Origin: CBDDKZ01 sp965230415 | GTDB taxonomy: Bacteria > Bacteroidota > Bacteroidia > Cytophagales > JAAEPT01 | DNA: 64,000 nt | NCBI GenBank assembly: GCA_965230415.1 | Contig: CBDDKZ010000005.1 | Span: 868,001-932,000 of the forward strand | Reading direction: 5' to 3' | Shown here: positions 1-8,092 of the stretch, one piece after another | Numbering within the stretch: position 1 is the first letter of the stretch | Layout: each line of letters starts with the position of its first letter | Position numbers and translations under genes: made by a program | The notes under the pieces: model-generated | Databases searched by the model: none | Told to the model about the DNA's origin: nothing | What the model saw: only the letters and a program-made list of their open reading frames with translations

Positions 1-49
1 TCATTGCTATCACGCGCTACCGCTTAAACTCAATGACGTGTTATTAGGC

Positions 50-134
50 ATGTAGGCACAAGTTGAACCTGTCCCGAGATTTCCTCGGGAAACTTGCGCC
101 AGCACTAGTGGTTATTTGCTCGCGCGAGCGGGGG
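50..134 (+). repeat. Hairpin repeat, copy R1 (long-loop form)
   Basis: One of nine copies of a roughly 65-85 bp structured repeat, all on the plus strand. A stem GGCaCAAGTT / AACTTGcGCC encloses an inner CCCGAG / CTCGGG hairpin; a CACTAGTG palindrome and a GCTCGCGCGAGC palindrome follow, and the unit ends in GGGGG. The stem bases covary with other copies (CAAGAT/ATCTTG, CGAGTT/AACTCG). Its right edge is fused to a truncated yidD. Confidence 0.8.
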
Positions 135-180
135 CTTTTCGCTGATATATACGCACTAAATTTATTATTACCTTTCCCAA
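133..180 (-). pseudogene. yidD N-terminal fragment
   Basis: The first 16 codons (TTG start, then GKVIINLVRIYQRKAP) match those of the yidD gene at 3736-3939, and the upstream DNA is shared for another ~40 bp. The reading frame stops abruptly at the G-run that ends hairpin repeat R1, so the gene was cut by a rearrangement whose breakpoint is the repeat edge. It cannot encode a functional protein. Confidence 0.7.
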
Positions 181-252
181 AAAATAGCTCTAAAAATCCT
201 TTATCTAGTTTAGAAAGCTCTATTATAGGCCTTTCTTATTTCTTTTCTTGTA

Positions 253-317
253 TCATGTACGGCACAAGATGCAATCTTGCGCCAGCGCTAGTGGCTATTT
301 GCTCGCGCGAGCGGGGG
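253..317 (+). repeat. Hairpin repeat, copy R2
   Basis: Short-loop form: GGCaCAAGAT-gca-ATCTTGcGCC, then a GCGCTAGTGG segment and the GCTCGCGCGAGC palindrome ending in GGGGG. It abuts the truncated primase gene after a ~25-bp unassigned linker. The left flank (ctttcttatttcttttcttg) resembles the flanks of the other copies. Confidence 0.8.
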
Positions 318-344
318 TGGAACCTCGGGAGGCATCTTGAATGC

Positions 345-648
345 CGCTAGGCTCAGGAGTTTTCACTCCTACACCTAATAATGCTTTTGCTTTTTCGATT
401 GCCTCATGCTTCGTACACCCTTCTTTGTGCTGGATAAAGTCAATTACATCGCCGTTACCGGCTTTGCAGTCTTTGTGGAAGCACTGGTACCTATTCGTGT
501 CCAGGTAGATTTGCATCGTTTTCTTTCTACTACCTGGTTTCGCTTCGTGGAAAGGACAGGTTAATGCGCCTTTGGCGGTGGGTTTTAAGTAGTAGTAATT
601 GAGTACTTCCATGATGCTTAGCCCTTCTTTGATTTCCTTAATCTCCAT
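345..648 (-). pseudogene. Truncated CHC2 zinc-finger primase
   Basis: About the first 98 residues closely match the N-terminus of the 663-aa primase/AAA protein at 33071-35062. The zinc-finger ligands are present (CPFH near residue 31 and CFHKDC near 56-61). Homology ends after the GVGVKTPEP segment, where the DNA runs into hairpin repeat R2, so the whole ATPase half is missing. It keeps the same 1-bp junction with the upstream SymE-like gene as in the intact elements. It is a remnant of a family-2 element. Confidence 0.85.
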
Positions 649-893
649 CAGGCCAGCTTTTTGAGTTGCGTTTTGATGGTTTGCAGCTCTTGGACCTTTT
701 CTTGTACTTGTTGTGCTGCCGCTTCCAGTGGTTCAATGATAAGTAACCCTTCCCGAATGGTAATGCTTACATGGTCGTGGATACTAAAGCCGAGTTTAGC
801 CAACCACTGGCCAGCTAAATGAATATGAGGCACTTCGTTTTGACCTTGAGTAATGGAATGGATCTTGAGAGTTTTGGTTTTGCGTTCGGACAT
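648..893 (-). CDS. SymE-like AbrB-fold protein (81 aa)
   Basis: An 81-aa protein nearly identical to those at 35062-35307 and 43133-43378. The middle (IHLAGQWLAKLGFSIHDHVS...GLLIIEPLE) has the pattern of the SymE family: a hydrophobic strand, a GQWL..LGF turn, then a basic/acidic strand. SymE of E. coli is an AbrB-fold protein first described as an SOS-induced toxin and later as a nucleoid-associated protein. A C-terminal coiled coil (QVQEKVQELQTIKTQLKK) is added here. The gene lies just upstream of the primase and is divergent from the XRE gene, so it may be a regulatory or DNA-binding component of the element rather than a toxin. SymE membership is by pattern only. Confidence 0.7.
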   Translation of the reverse strand: MSERKTKTLKIHSITQGQNEVPHIHLAGQWLAKLGFSIHDHVSITIREGLLIIEPLEAAAQQVQEKVQELQTIKTQLKKLA

Positions 894-1046
894 GATAAAA
901 AAAGTTTTTTGACTCGTTTAAGGTTCAAAGCTAATCAATCAGGTTCAAACAATAAATAGTTTTGGATTTTTATTTATCGTTTAAGTATCATAATTTTGCA
1001 AAAACCTGTCTTTTAAGGGTTTTATTGAACTTTAAAAGTACCTATT
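894..1046. promoter_or_regulatory. Divergent promoter/operator region, symE-xre
   Basis: The spacer between the divergent SymE-like and XRE genes holds two TCGTTTAAG boxes (about 914 and 978) and two GGTTCAAA boxes (about 923 and 951), plausible XRE operators. TAATTTTG at 991-998 fits the Bacteroidota -7 consensus TAnnTTTG and points toward the XRE gene; no clear -33 TTTG at standard spacing was found. Confidence 0.45.
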
Positions 1047-1391
1047 ATGATTACTTTTGGTAAACGACTAAGAGAATGTAGAGAAGAGAAAGGACTCTCA
1101 CAGCAAAAGTTTGCAAAAGAGCTCAGTACTTCACATTCAGTAATTGGACGATACGAACGGGATGAAATGACTCCCAGTATTGAAGTGGCTAAAAAAATGG
1201 CCCAATTACTCGGCACTACCGTTGGTTATTTATTGGGTGAGATTGAAGAAGCCGATACTTTTAAAGACCCGGCCATGCTACAACGACTAAAGGACATCAA
1301 TAGCCTTTCTGAACACGAAAGAACTTGTGTACTCTTTAGCCTCGATGCTATACTTCGCGATGCTAAAGCCAGGCAAACCTACGCTGTTTAA
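1047..1391 (+). CDS. XRE-family transcriptional regulator (114 aa)
   Basis: Residues 1-65 form a classic Cro/CI-type helix-turn-helix: FGKRLRECREEKGLSQQKFA, then SHSVIGRYERDEMTPSIEVA and LLGTTVGYLLGE. The C-terminal ~45 residues are helical (DPAMLQRLKDINSLSEHERT..). It is homologous to the XRE genes of both element families and to the fragments at 1655, 8358 and 8716. It is the only plus-strand gene of its remnant element and is divergent from the SymE-like gene, the usual arrangement for an element repressor controlling itself and the opposing replication/integration genes. It looks intact although the rest of its element is decayed. Confidence 0.9.
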   Translation: MITFGKRLRECREEKGLSQQKFAKELSTSHSVIGRYERDEMTPSIEVAKKMAQLLGTTVGYLLGEIEEADTFKDPAMLQRLKDINSLSEHERTCVLFSLDAILRDAKARQTYAV

Positions 1392-1433
1392 CTCCTCCTA
1401 ATCCCTATTCCCTCCTTTGTCCTTTCCGATAAA

Positions 1434-1535
1434 AACTAAAAAAGACCCACTACAGGCCCTCTTTAATTATTTAACGCATTGCAAATGCTGCGATATGAGT
1501 TCGACATTACAAATGATCGAACAGCTAACAACCGG
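1434..1535 (+). repeat. ~100-bp direct repeat (with 8904-9005), including XRE terminator
   Basis: Near-identical to 8904-9005. It starts with a terminator-like hairpin (AAAAAAGACC / GGCCctcttt). Next come GCATTgcAAATGC and GTTCGA...TCGAAC stem-loops. A third partial copy of the last stem-loop lies at 1930-1955. A short plus-strand reading frame (MSSTLQMIEQLTTG) begins in it but is not maintained downstream. Confidence 0.7.
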
Positions 1536-1570
1536 AACAGCAGGAGACCCACAACCGGCCTTTCTTATCT

Positions 1571-1657
1571 TATGTAGGCACAAGATGCAATCTTGCGCCA
1601 GCACGCTAGTGGTTATTTGCTGCCGCCAGCGGGGTTATTTACTTGCGCGAGCTGGGG
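1571..1657 (+). repeat. Hairpin repeat, copy R3 (double tail)
   Basis: The stem GGCaCAAGAT / ATCTTGcGCC is followed by two copies of the tail: TTATTTGCTGCCGCCAGC, then TTATTTACTTGCGCGAGC. The second tail ends in GGGG, fused to the C-terminal half of an XRE gene. The doubled tail suggests slippage or re-use of the same edge. Confidence 0.75.
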
Positions 1658-1815
1658 AGACTGAACAAGACGACTTTCTTAAAGACCCGGCAATGATTCA
1701 ACGACTTAAAGAGCTTAGTGAGTTTAGCGATGCCGAAAAAGAACAGGTTTTCTTCAATATGGATGCTATTATTCGAGAAATAAAAAATAGAAGACTTTAC
1801 TCCAAAGCCTCTTAA
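1655..1815 (+). pseudogene. XRE regulator fragment, C-terminal half
   Basis: From GETEQDDFLKDPAMIQRLKE to the stop this matches residues ~60-114 of the XRE proteins and is identical to the C-terminus of the fragment at 8358-8594. The DNA-binding half is gone; repeat R3 lies exactly at the break. A reading frame runs through the repeat, but it is a chance fusion. A terminator-like AAAAAAGACC..GGAC hairpin follows at about 1831. Confidence 0.8.
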
Positions 1816-1860
1816 CCCATACCTAAAACTAAAAAAGACCTCAACTGGACTTCCTTATGT

Positions 1861-1926
1861 TATGTAGGCACAAGATGCAATCTTGCGCCAGCACACTAGT
1901 GGTTATTTACTCGCGCGAGCTGGGGG
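1861..1926 (+). repeat. Hairpin repeat, copy R4
   Basis: GGCaCAAGAT-gca-ATCTTGcGCC stem, CACACTAGTGG, then a CTCGCGCGAG palindrome ending in TGGGGG. It sits after an XRE-fragment terminator and just before the 3' end of the convergent immunity lipoprotein gene, the same place as R8 and R9 in the intact elements. Confidence 0.8.
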
Positions 1927-1965
1927 ACGATAACCGTTCGACATTGCAAATGATCGAACAGCTCA

Positions 1966-2415
1966 TTAATCGCAATTCATCTTAATAATATAAAGCGCTG
2001 GATTCGTAATACAAGTGTCATAATCTTTTGTTAGTACTAAGTCATTATTACCTCTTGACATTTTAATTTCATCTCTCTCTATAGTAAAATCAAGTGAATC
2101 AATAATAATTTCATTACCTAACTTGAGAACACCTAAATACTTATCTTCTCCTAATTCTTGAAGATTGAGACAATCTGGCTCCTTCTGCTTCTTCGATATA
2201 TAGCAGATTTTATTCGAACCAGCATATTTAAAAATTATTTGAGCCTCTTTCCCCCTATATACACTACCCTGTATACAATCTGCATTTTCGACAGTATCGT
2301 TTTTTTTTGATGATGTTTCACTTACGGCTAATTGCCTAGTTGTCTCTTCCTTATGAGAACAAGAGAATACCATCAATATCACATTAAGGAGAAGAAGGGG
2401 TTGCATCATTTTCAT
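1966..2415 (-). CDS. Putative immunity lipoprotein (149 aa) for the C39-like tip
   Basis: The N-terminus MKMMQPLLLLNVILMVFSC is a lipoprotein signal peptide with a lipobox ending in FS-C at Cys19. The mature part is ~130 residues with four cysteines and no family I recognise. It overlaps the 3' end of the toxin tip gene by 32 bp, so the two are translationally coupled. A lipid-anchored, periplasm-facing immunity protein fits a peptidase toxin acting in the envelope. Function is inferred from position and signal, not from a known immunity family. Confidence 0.65.
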   Translation of the reverse strand: MKMMQPLLLLNVILMVFSCSHKEETTRQLAVSETSSKKNDTVENADCIQGSVYRGKEAQIIFKYAGSNKICYISKKQKEPDCLNLQELGEDKYLGVLKLGNEIIIDSLDFTIERDEIKMSRGNNDLVLTKDYDTCITNPALYIIKMNCD

Positions 2416-3475
2416 AATCTGTTTCTTGATTTCTACGTACTTCAGTTACATTGTACCTGATTACACCAGCATAACTCATAGGAGGAGTAGTATCATCCAA
2501 AAGTGAACCTGTTGAAAAATCGTAGTAAAATTTATTATTTGAAAGATTTCCTCCTGTATTTGCTCCATTTGCATCATTGGGCGCATTATCCATGTAATTA
2601 AAGAAAAAACCTTCATCATCCCATCCTGCACCTACGATCACAACAAAATGCTCAGTCATTACATTTAAATTCCGAGATTCTACACCTCCGTTAGGCTCCG
2701 AACTAGTCACTTCTGATACACCTGTTAATACAGGATTACCTTTACTTAGCTCATAATACGCTGTAATAACTGCCTGAGCATCATCTTCGGTTAATTGAGG
2801 ATGATATTCCCCAGACGATGGATCATTATATTGAGATTGCAAAGCATTATCAACTAGCATTGTTTTACCTTGCCATCTTCCCTCAGGAGTTACTCCCTCA
2901 TTCTCTAACTGTTCGCAAGCTGTGGCATTACAATCTGTGGTATAACCAACAACCTGAGCGCCTCCTGTAACATCATCTATTCTGTTAAGAAATATTGTTA
3001 ATGGCTGACTATAAAAACTTAGTATGGTGTTTTTGCTTTGATCTGTTCTTGAAGGGGAGTTTGCAATATTTTGGAAATAATCAAAACCTTTATCTTCAAT
3101 ATTTTTCTCTGAAACAACTCTCACTTTCGTACTAGTACCAACTCTACCAATCAAGTTACCATCAGCTGCATAGTAATATTCTAAACCATCTAAATCAACA
3201 CCACTTATTGGGCTATTCGCTGCATATTGATATGGAGTCAACATAGAATATTCTGAAGTCAGTGGATCTTCACTTAAAAATCTTCCAATCTGGGCGTTGT
3301 ATATCCTAAACCCATAATCATAGGTGGAACCTCCACCGCCTAGACCTTCGTCATCACGTTCCTTTCCATTAAACCCGTACCTATAAGATTTAGCGCTAAA
3401 GTCCCTGTTCGGCATAATTATGCCAAACGGGTAGTATTCATTTGCGCTTAGCACATGGGCGATTTTCATAATCAT
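2384..3475 (-). CDS. Displaced RHS tip with C39-like cysteine-peptidase toxin domain
   Basis: The protein begins with a few codons then VLSANEYYPFGIIMPNR, RYGFNGKERDDE and the RHS core end (GRFLSEDPL...NSPISGVDLDG, to about residue 97). The tip follows. It shows a Cys in TDCNATACEQL and a His in TEHFVVIVGAGWDDEG followed by YMDN, the order and spacing of papain-like C39-type peptidases (Cys, then H-x-V-x-x-x-G, then Asp/Asn). No full RHS gene is attached: the start ATG overlaps the stop of the upstream DUF4177-like gene (ATGA), so this old tip has gained its own start. An amidase or bacteriocin-peptidase role is possible; the peptidase call rests on motifs only. Confidence 0.6.
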   Translation of the reverse strand: MIMKIAHVLSANEYYPFGIIMPNRDFSAKSYRYGFNGKERDDEGLGGGGSTYDYGFRIYNAQIGRFLSEDPLTSEYSMLTPYQYAANSPISGVDLDGLEYYYAADGNLIGRVGTSTKVRVVSEKNIEDKGFDYFQNIANSPSRTDQSKNTILSFYSQPLTIFLNRIDDVTGGAQVVGYTTDCNATACEQLENEGVTPEGRWQGKTMLVDNALQSQYNDPSSGEYHPQLTEDDAQAVITAYYELSKGNPVLTGVSEVTSSEPNGGVESRNLNVMTEHFVVIVGAGWDDEGFFFNYMDNAPNDANGANTGGNLSNNKFYYDFSTGSLLDDTTPPMSYAGVIRYNVTEVRRNQETDYENDATPSSP

Positions 3476-3723
3476 TCTTCTCGTTTAAAAATTAACATCT
3501 TAAAAGTAACTACCTCTGCCTTTCCGCCAAATAAGCCTGATAAACAACCTGGTTTTTGGGTCGATGATACCGTATCTATAGTAGACAGTTCCCATCCTCC
3601 CTGCGCTGCCTTATTAATTATACTTTCATAGCTTGATACGGCTGTAGCATGCATATCTTTACCTTTTTGCCCAGTACTTATAACAGATGGTACCGAGACA
3701 CATTTATACACATAGTTTTTCAT
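3472..3723 (-). CDS. DUF4177-like small protein (83 aa)
   Basis: YVYKCVSVPSV near the start, INKAAQGGWELSTIDTV in the middle and VTFKMLIFKREE at the end match the layout of DUF4177-type proteins (a YKVV strand, a helix ending in GWEL, a final strand). The biochemical role of that family is unknown. The gene lies 12 bp after yidD, and its stop overlaps the start of the RHS tip, so the three form an operon with the immunity gene. It could affect expression of the tip only through this coupling. Confidence 0.55.
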   Translation of the reverse strand: MKNYVYKCVSVPSVISTGQKGKDMHATAVSSYESIINKAAQGGWELSTIDTVSSTQKPGCLSGLFGGKAEVVTFKMLIFKREE

Positions 3724-3735
3724 ACTAATTTATTT

Positions 3736-3939
3736 TTACGGTTTGTCAACACCTCCATAAGGTGGCTTGCACCTCAATAAACGCTTTACACCTTTGATAA
3801 CTCCCCTTATTGTCCCGTACTTGATGATGGACTCAATCATATACACCGAACAACTTGGCTCATAGCGACAACAACCTCGTATCCGAGAAGGGGCTTTTCG
3901 CTGATATATACGCACTAAATTTATTATTACCTTTCCCAA
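3736..3939 (-). CDS. YidD membrane-insertion efficiency factor (67 aa)
   Basis: Residues 1-65 match YidD: LVRIYQRKAPSRIRGCCRYE, then PSCSVYMIESI, the helix KYGTIRGVIKGVKRLLRCKP and the end PPYGGVDKP. The conserved cysteines in CCRYEPSC and LRCKPP are present. YidD is a small amphipathic protein at the inner membrane that helps YidC-mediated insertion and is normally linked to rnpA/yidC. Here it precedes a displaced toxin tip, which is unusual. The start is TTG (3937-3939), because an in-frame TAG lies four codons upstream. A 16-codon copy occurs at 133-180. Confidence 0.8.
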   Translation of the reverse strand: MGKVIINLVRIYQRKAPSRIRGCCRYEPSCSVYMIESIIKYGTIRGVIKGVKRLLRCKPPYGGVDKP

Positions 3940-3987
3940 AAAATAGCTCTAAAAATCCTTTATCTAGTTTATTTTCTTGTCCTGTAT

Positions 3988-4042
3988 GATGTATAGCACA
4001 AGTGCACCAGCACTAGTGGTTATTTGCTGCCACCAGCAGGGT
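3988..4042 (+). repeat. Hairpin repeat, copy R5 (reduced)
   Basis: A shortened copy: the first stem is collapsed (GTATAGCACAAGTGCACC), but CAGCACTAGTGG and TTATTTGCTGCCACCAGCAG are kept. It lies between yidD and the 3' end of the next immunity gene, the same relative place as R4, R8 and R9. Confidence 0.65.
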
Positions 4043-4044
4043 CT

Positions 4045-4539
4045 CTACCTATAAAGAAAATCTCCTTTATATTTAAACCCGTACCTATCTCCTTCTTTTA
4101 CGTTAGAATATAACTCAATATAAATTTCACTATTTTCCCAGAGAGAAAAGCTTTTTTTCTTACCAAATAACCAAAAACTATTACTTTCTTCATCATATAA
4201 TGCGAAACTTAAGGCAACTGGTTGTTTATAATCCAAACAATAGCACGGGTTTACATCAATTCGCCTTGTAAATTTCCCCTTGTAAATGTATGTATCATTA
4301 ATTAATATAATAAGCTTAAGATTTTCATCCTCATCCAAAACATATGACTCATGTTTGACATAAAAACTTAATTTTTCTTGTTTGGTTAGAGAACAACCTT
4401 GACAATCGCCATTTTTTGTTATAGGATATTGGGATAAACTAATTTCTTTACCTAGATCAGATCTATTCTTGATATCACATGAAATTAACAATACAGAAAT
4501 GACGATTAATATATTCAGGTTTATAATAATCTTCATCAT
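4045..4539 (-). CDS. Putative immunity lipoprotein (164 aa) for the caspase-like tip
   Basis: A signal peptide of about 20 residues ends in the lipobox LLIS-C (Cys21). The mature domain has paired cysteines (GDCQGC, NPCYC) and a beta-rich pattern. The start overlaps the 3' end of the tip gene by 4 bp (ATGA-type coupling). No immunity family is recognised. The lipoprotein signal indicates protection on the periplasmic side, as for the other protease-like tips of this array. Confidence 0.65.
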   Translation of the reverse strand: MMKIIINLNILIVISVLLISCDIKNRSDLGKEISLSQYPITKNGDCQGCSLTKQEKLSFYVKHESYVLDEDENLKLIILINDTYIYKGKFTRRIDVNPCYCLDYKQPVALSFALYDEESNSFWLFGKKKSFSLWENSEIYIELYSNVKEGDRYGFKYKGDFLYR

Positions 4540-6033
4540 TTTTTCTGCTTTGGTATATTAACAGGGGCCCTTACAGGATAAACTTTACCTTTCAGAGTAA
4601 ATTCAAACATGTTCTTGTCTACTCCATAAGGTGATGCAGCTGGGGTCACTGGCCTATTCGCCCCTTCTGGAGCAAAAGTTGCTCCATCAACTTTAAATTG
4701 CCTTGGCACAGGATATAAGGTACGAAACCTTCTATCCATTGCATTCCCTAAGGTTCCTACGTATGATGTTCTAACAAGATACCCCCTTGTTCTTGCTCCA
4801 GTACTTGAAGCTAGTTTCATAGCCAAGCTTGATTTCATTTTGTCGGAATCAAAGAAACCTCGAGTTATATAAATATCTTCATTTCCAGAAGCTGTCCTAC
4901 AAGCATATGAAGTAACACAAGATTCAGTCCCTCCAAAGGCACCTGCATTAAATTTCTCAGCCACTTTTTTATCCAAACGATATGATTTTGCAATACCAGC
5001 ACCTAAAGTTCCATCAGGATCATAACCAAATTCAATTGAGCCAACTACACCATGAGCATATATATCCATATCAGTTATGATATCATCAGTCCGGTCAAAC
5101 GTTAAAGTACCATCTTCATCTCCACCATCTTCTTTATCCTTAGAATTAACATAATTCACAAACTCCTGAGCACTATTTACCCTCACTAATTTCCCTCCAG
5201 TTTTTATCACTGCCACTTGAATTTTCTTTATTTGCTCGTAGGTATAACCAGCTGTAAACAAAACTAAAGTTCTAGATTCGTCAGGAGAATCTTCGCTCCA
5301 AATCCTCATTGAACGTATTGCTTGATTAGCAAACATTAACTTATTTCCTGACCCTTTTTCATATTGAGCACCAGCAACAGCTATTTTCTCTTCACCATTC
5401 GGATCAATAAAATACAAGGGACTGTTACCGGAAAACATATAAGGAGATTCTCCCGGATACTTCTTGAATTTAGAATCAACCGCTGTCCACCTTCCAATTC
5501 TTCCATCATAAATCCTCGCTCCAAAATCATAGTGAGATTGTGTGCCAGTAAACTCCCCTTCACTTCATCATCTTTTTCTTGTCCTTGGAACCCATATCGG
5601 TAACTTTCCGAGCTAAAGGTTCTATTCGGCATGACCATCCCAAATGGGTAATATTCATTCGCGCTGAGTACGTTTGCTGTAAAGTCTGTGGCAATGGTAT
5701 TAAGCAGTCGTCTACCTGATAACACCACACTCACATTCCCTAAATGATCGGCTAGTTCATATTGTCTGCTACCATAGTCCAACATAACTTCCTTGTCCGC
5801 TTGTGTCAGTGCCTTCTGTTACATCAATTACATTCGTATTTAATCCTACACGTGAGGAACCGTAGATGCTACGCTCTATCAGGTTCAGATCCATGGTGGT
5901 CTGTGTCGACATAACGATATGTTCTTTGTAAATACCCATGCTCCTGGCGCAGCCTGGCCCTTTGCTAAAAATGTCCACTGGACATTTTATTAACGCGCAG
6001 TCCTCGCTAGCATCTCTAATATAGTGATTTACA
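4536..6033 (-). pseudogene. Displaced, frameshifted RHS tip with caspase-like (clan CD) domain
   Basis: From about 6033 the DNA matches the big RHS gene (MGIYKEHIVMSTQTTMD..., then ELADHLGNVSVVLSGRRLL, YYPFGMVMPNR, RYGFQGQEKDDEVKG). Two indels break it: a 2-bp loss near 5782 (GSYV/LDYGS) and a missing G in a G-run at about 5554-5557. After the second break the frame continues to the stop (YDGRIGRW...FIDPNGEE). The tip has a His-Gly in DIYAHG and a Cys in VTSYACRTAS, the dyad order of caspase-like/C80/CHAT peptidases. A ~60-bp insert with the palindrome AAATGTCCACTGGACATTT lies near 5945-6003. The last ~300 codons could still be expressed from an internal ATG at 5438. Confidence 0.6.
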
Positions 6034-6249
6034 TTTTTACTCCTTGGACTTCCAGCAAAAAAAATTGCTTTCCTCCCTACTGTTTAGCGTTTTTCACACA
6101 AGGTGATGTGTAATATTTACACTTCATAAAGCTATCAACTATTTGATCGCACTACCAGTTATAATTTGATACACTACCCATAATAGTACTTGACAGCAGC
6201 TCTTACCCATCCCCGTTCTATTTTAACTTAATCCTAATAAAAGCGTTAG
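6034..6249. other. Non-coding remnant before the IS element
   Basis: About 215 bp between the broken RHS tip and the IS target site. It shows no coding frame except, at its end (6218-6249), the original last codons of the immunity gene now separated by the IS: read on the minus strand they give AFIRIKLK and a stop. Confidence 0.55.
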
Positions 6250-7677
6250 ATTTACAATCCAATGTCGTTTAGTTAGTGAATTTTTCGTTTGTGTATGAAA
6301 AAATGTTATTGTAAATTAAAGTCAACAAAAACGCTATAGTATTATAGGGGCATATTAGTTAAAAAAATAGTAAACCTGATAGAAGATGAAGAGTTTAAAT
6401 GCCGCAACACCTGCGGCTGTAAAGGATTTATCAGAAACAGGACCCTGACATTCAAGCGATTGATAATTTTTATTAGTAGCGTGCTCACCAAATCAATACA
6501 GAAAGAACTTAATTCCTTTTTTGCCAAACTTTCTGGTAAGGATTATAGTATTTTGGAGGTAACCAAAGGCGCACTAACTCAGGCACGAGCCAAGCTAAAA
6601 CCTGATGCATTCGTAGAGTTGAGTGATCTTGCCGTATCAGAGTTTTATGAAAACGAAGCTTTTCGTACGTGGAAAGGGTTTAGATTACTTGCTATTGACG
6701 GTAGTACATCTCATTTACCTATGCACCCCAGTATCAAAGAAGATTTTGGTTCTCAAATGGCGGGATGTAAAGGTAATGTAGAAACAAGTATAGCAAGGAC
6801 CTCGTTGTTTTATGATGTGCTGAACTGTATTACCTTAAGTGCGCAAATAGACAGTCATAGCGTATCAGAAAACACGTTATTGAATAAGCACTTGGCATTG
6901 GATAAATTTAGCCAAACAGATATGGTGTTGCTAGATAGAGGCTATTCTTCTAATGCGCTGATGTATGAATTACATCACAAAGGAGTTGGTTATTGTATGC
7001 GCATGAGGAGTTCATGGAAACAAGTACGTGAATTTGCCGATTCCGGTGAACAGAGTCGTATTGTCGTATTTCACTTAGCAAGGAAAGATAGAAAACTACA
7101 GGAAAAGTACTGTTCAGATACCGATTATGTGACATGCAGGTTAGTTGCGATTACCTTAGATACAGGAGAAAAAGAAATACTCTGTACCTCGTTATTGGAT
7201 GAACAAGAATATATACTGGAAGATATGAAGGCCCTGTATCATTTTCGGTGGAATATCGAAGAGGCATATAAATTACTAAAAGTGAGGATGCAGCTGAGTA
7301 ATTACAGTGGCAAAACTTCCAATTCGGTAAGGCAAGATTTCTTTGCTAAGCTATTTATGATGAATATGTGCGCAATCATGTCATTTCCGATTGAAGAAAA
7401 AGTAAGACAGGAAAACCAAGTCAATAACCTTGAACACCCTAAACAAGTTAACAAAACCAATGCAATATCAACTTTAAAAGAAGCTTGGTCAACACTTTGG
7501 CTTAAAAGAAAATCCAGAGAGATCTTAACTGCATTTGACGAAATACTTTTGAAAACAAAGGAAATCGTCAGGAAAGACAGAAAATTTGAAAGAAAGAAAT
7601 ACAGATACCCTGATAAAAAGCCCAGCCCGCCTTACAAAAGCATATAAGTCTTATCTAAACGACATTGGATTTACAAT
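6250..7677. mobile_element. IS4-family insertion sequence with 9-bp target duplication
   Basis: Perfect 14-bp terminal inverted repeats CCAATGTCGTTTAG lie at 6259-6272 and, inverted, at 7655-7668, giving a 1410-bp element. The 9-bp direct repeat ATTTACAAT flanks it at 6250-6258 and 7669-7677. It sits inside the 3' end of the immunity gene at 7655-8092 and supplies that gene with a new stop codon from its own inverted repeat. Confidence 0.93.
6460..7647 (+). CDS. IS4-family transposase
   Basis: DDE transposase with AIDGS (first Asp) and LLDRGY (second Asp) motifs and the diagnostic IS4 signature YHFRWNIEEAYKLLK (Y-x2-R-x3-E-x6-K) near residues 262-276. The listed start is TTG at 6460. The open frame continues upstream to about 6340 with typical transposase-like sequence (KKIVNLIEDEEFK, CRNTCGCKGF) but without an ATG, so the true start may be non-canonical or lost. 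Neighbouring genes are unrelated; only the terminal repeats link it to the element. Confidence 0.9.
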   Translation: MIIFISSVLTKSIQKELNSFFAKLSGKDYSILEVTKGALTQARAKLKPDAFVELSDLAVSEFYENEAFRTWKGFRLLAIDGSTSHLPMHPSIKEDFGSQMAGCKGNVETSIARTSLFYDVLNCITLSAQIDSHSVSENTLLNKHLALDKFSQTDMVLLDRGYSSNALMYELHHKGVGYCMRMRSSWKQVREFADSGEQSRIVVFHLARKDRKLQEKYCSDTDYVTCRLVAITLDTGEKEILCTSLLDEQEYILEDMKALYHFRWNIEEAYKLLKVRMQLSNYSGKTSNSVRQDFFAKLFMMNMCAIMSFPIEEKVRQENQVNNLEHPKQVNKTNAISTLKEAWSTLWLKRKSREILTAFDEILLKTKEIVRKDRKFERKKYRYPDKKPSPPYKSI

Positions 7678-8092
7678 CTGTCACAAAATCCTTTTCCATT
7701 TGAGAACAATCATAGAAATAGTTCACTTTTAATAATACAGGAAGATTTCCCTGCCCATTTAAAGTTGAAATATTACTAAAAAGTTCTTCCAACTTCTGTC
7801 CTCTTTCTGAAATATAATTACTCGTCCCGTCAAAATCAGACATTCCTTTACAACTATGGTTATAAGAAATTTGTATTGTATCCTTTTCTAAATATTTATT
7901 ACTGAACTCAATACGAATACTATCAATTAATTGGTCCGCACTTTTTTTAATCCTCACATGGCCATGTTCAAATATATCCTTTGCACAAAATAATAAAGTG
8001 TATTTCAACTCTCTATCCTTTGATTTTGATTGTCCAAAAGTACAACTTACTATGCTTAATAAGATCACACCAAAAATTATATTATTTTTCAT
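7655..8092 (-). CDS. Putative immunity lipoprotein (145 aa), 3' end altered by IS
   Basis: A signal peptide MKNNIIFGVILLSIVSC with a lipobox (IVS-C, Cys17) starts a ~128-residue mature protein of unknown family. Its ATG overlaps the last codons of a toxin-tip stub, so it was coupled to a tip now mostly deleted. The IS4 insertion replaced the last eight codons (AFIRIKLK, still present at 6218-6249) with two codons (VV) and a stop, so the protein may still work. Confidence 0.65.
   Translation of the reverse strand: MKNNIIFGVILLSIVSCTFGQSKSKDRELKYTLLFCAKDIFEHGHVRIKKSADQLIDSIRIEFSNKYLEKDTIQISYNHSCKGMSDFDGTSNYISERGQKLEELFSNISTLNGQGNLPVLLKVNYFYDCSQMEKDFVTDCKSNVV

Noticed and set aside
1417..1815. 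A 132-codon frame that reads through a hairpin repeat into an XRE end
   Set aside because: The first two thirds translate repeat DNA; only the last 53 codons are homologous to a real protein, so it is treated as a fragment.
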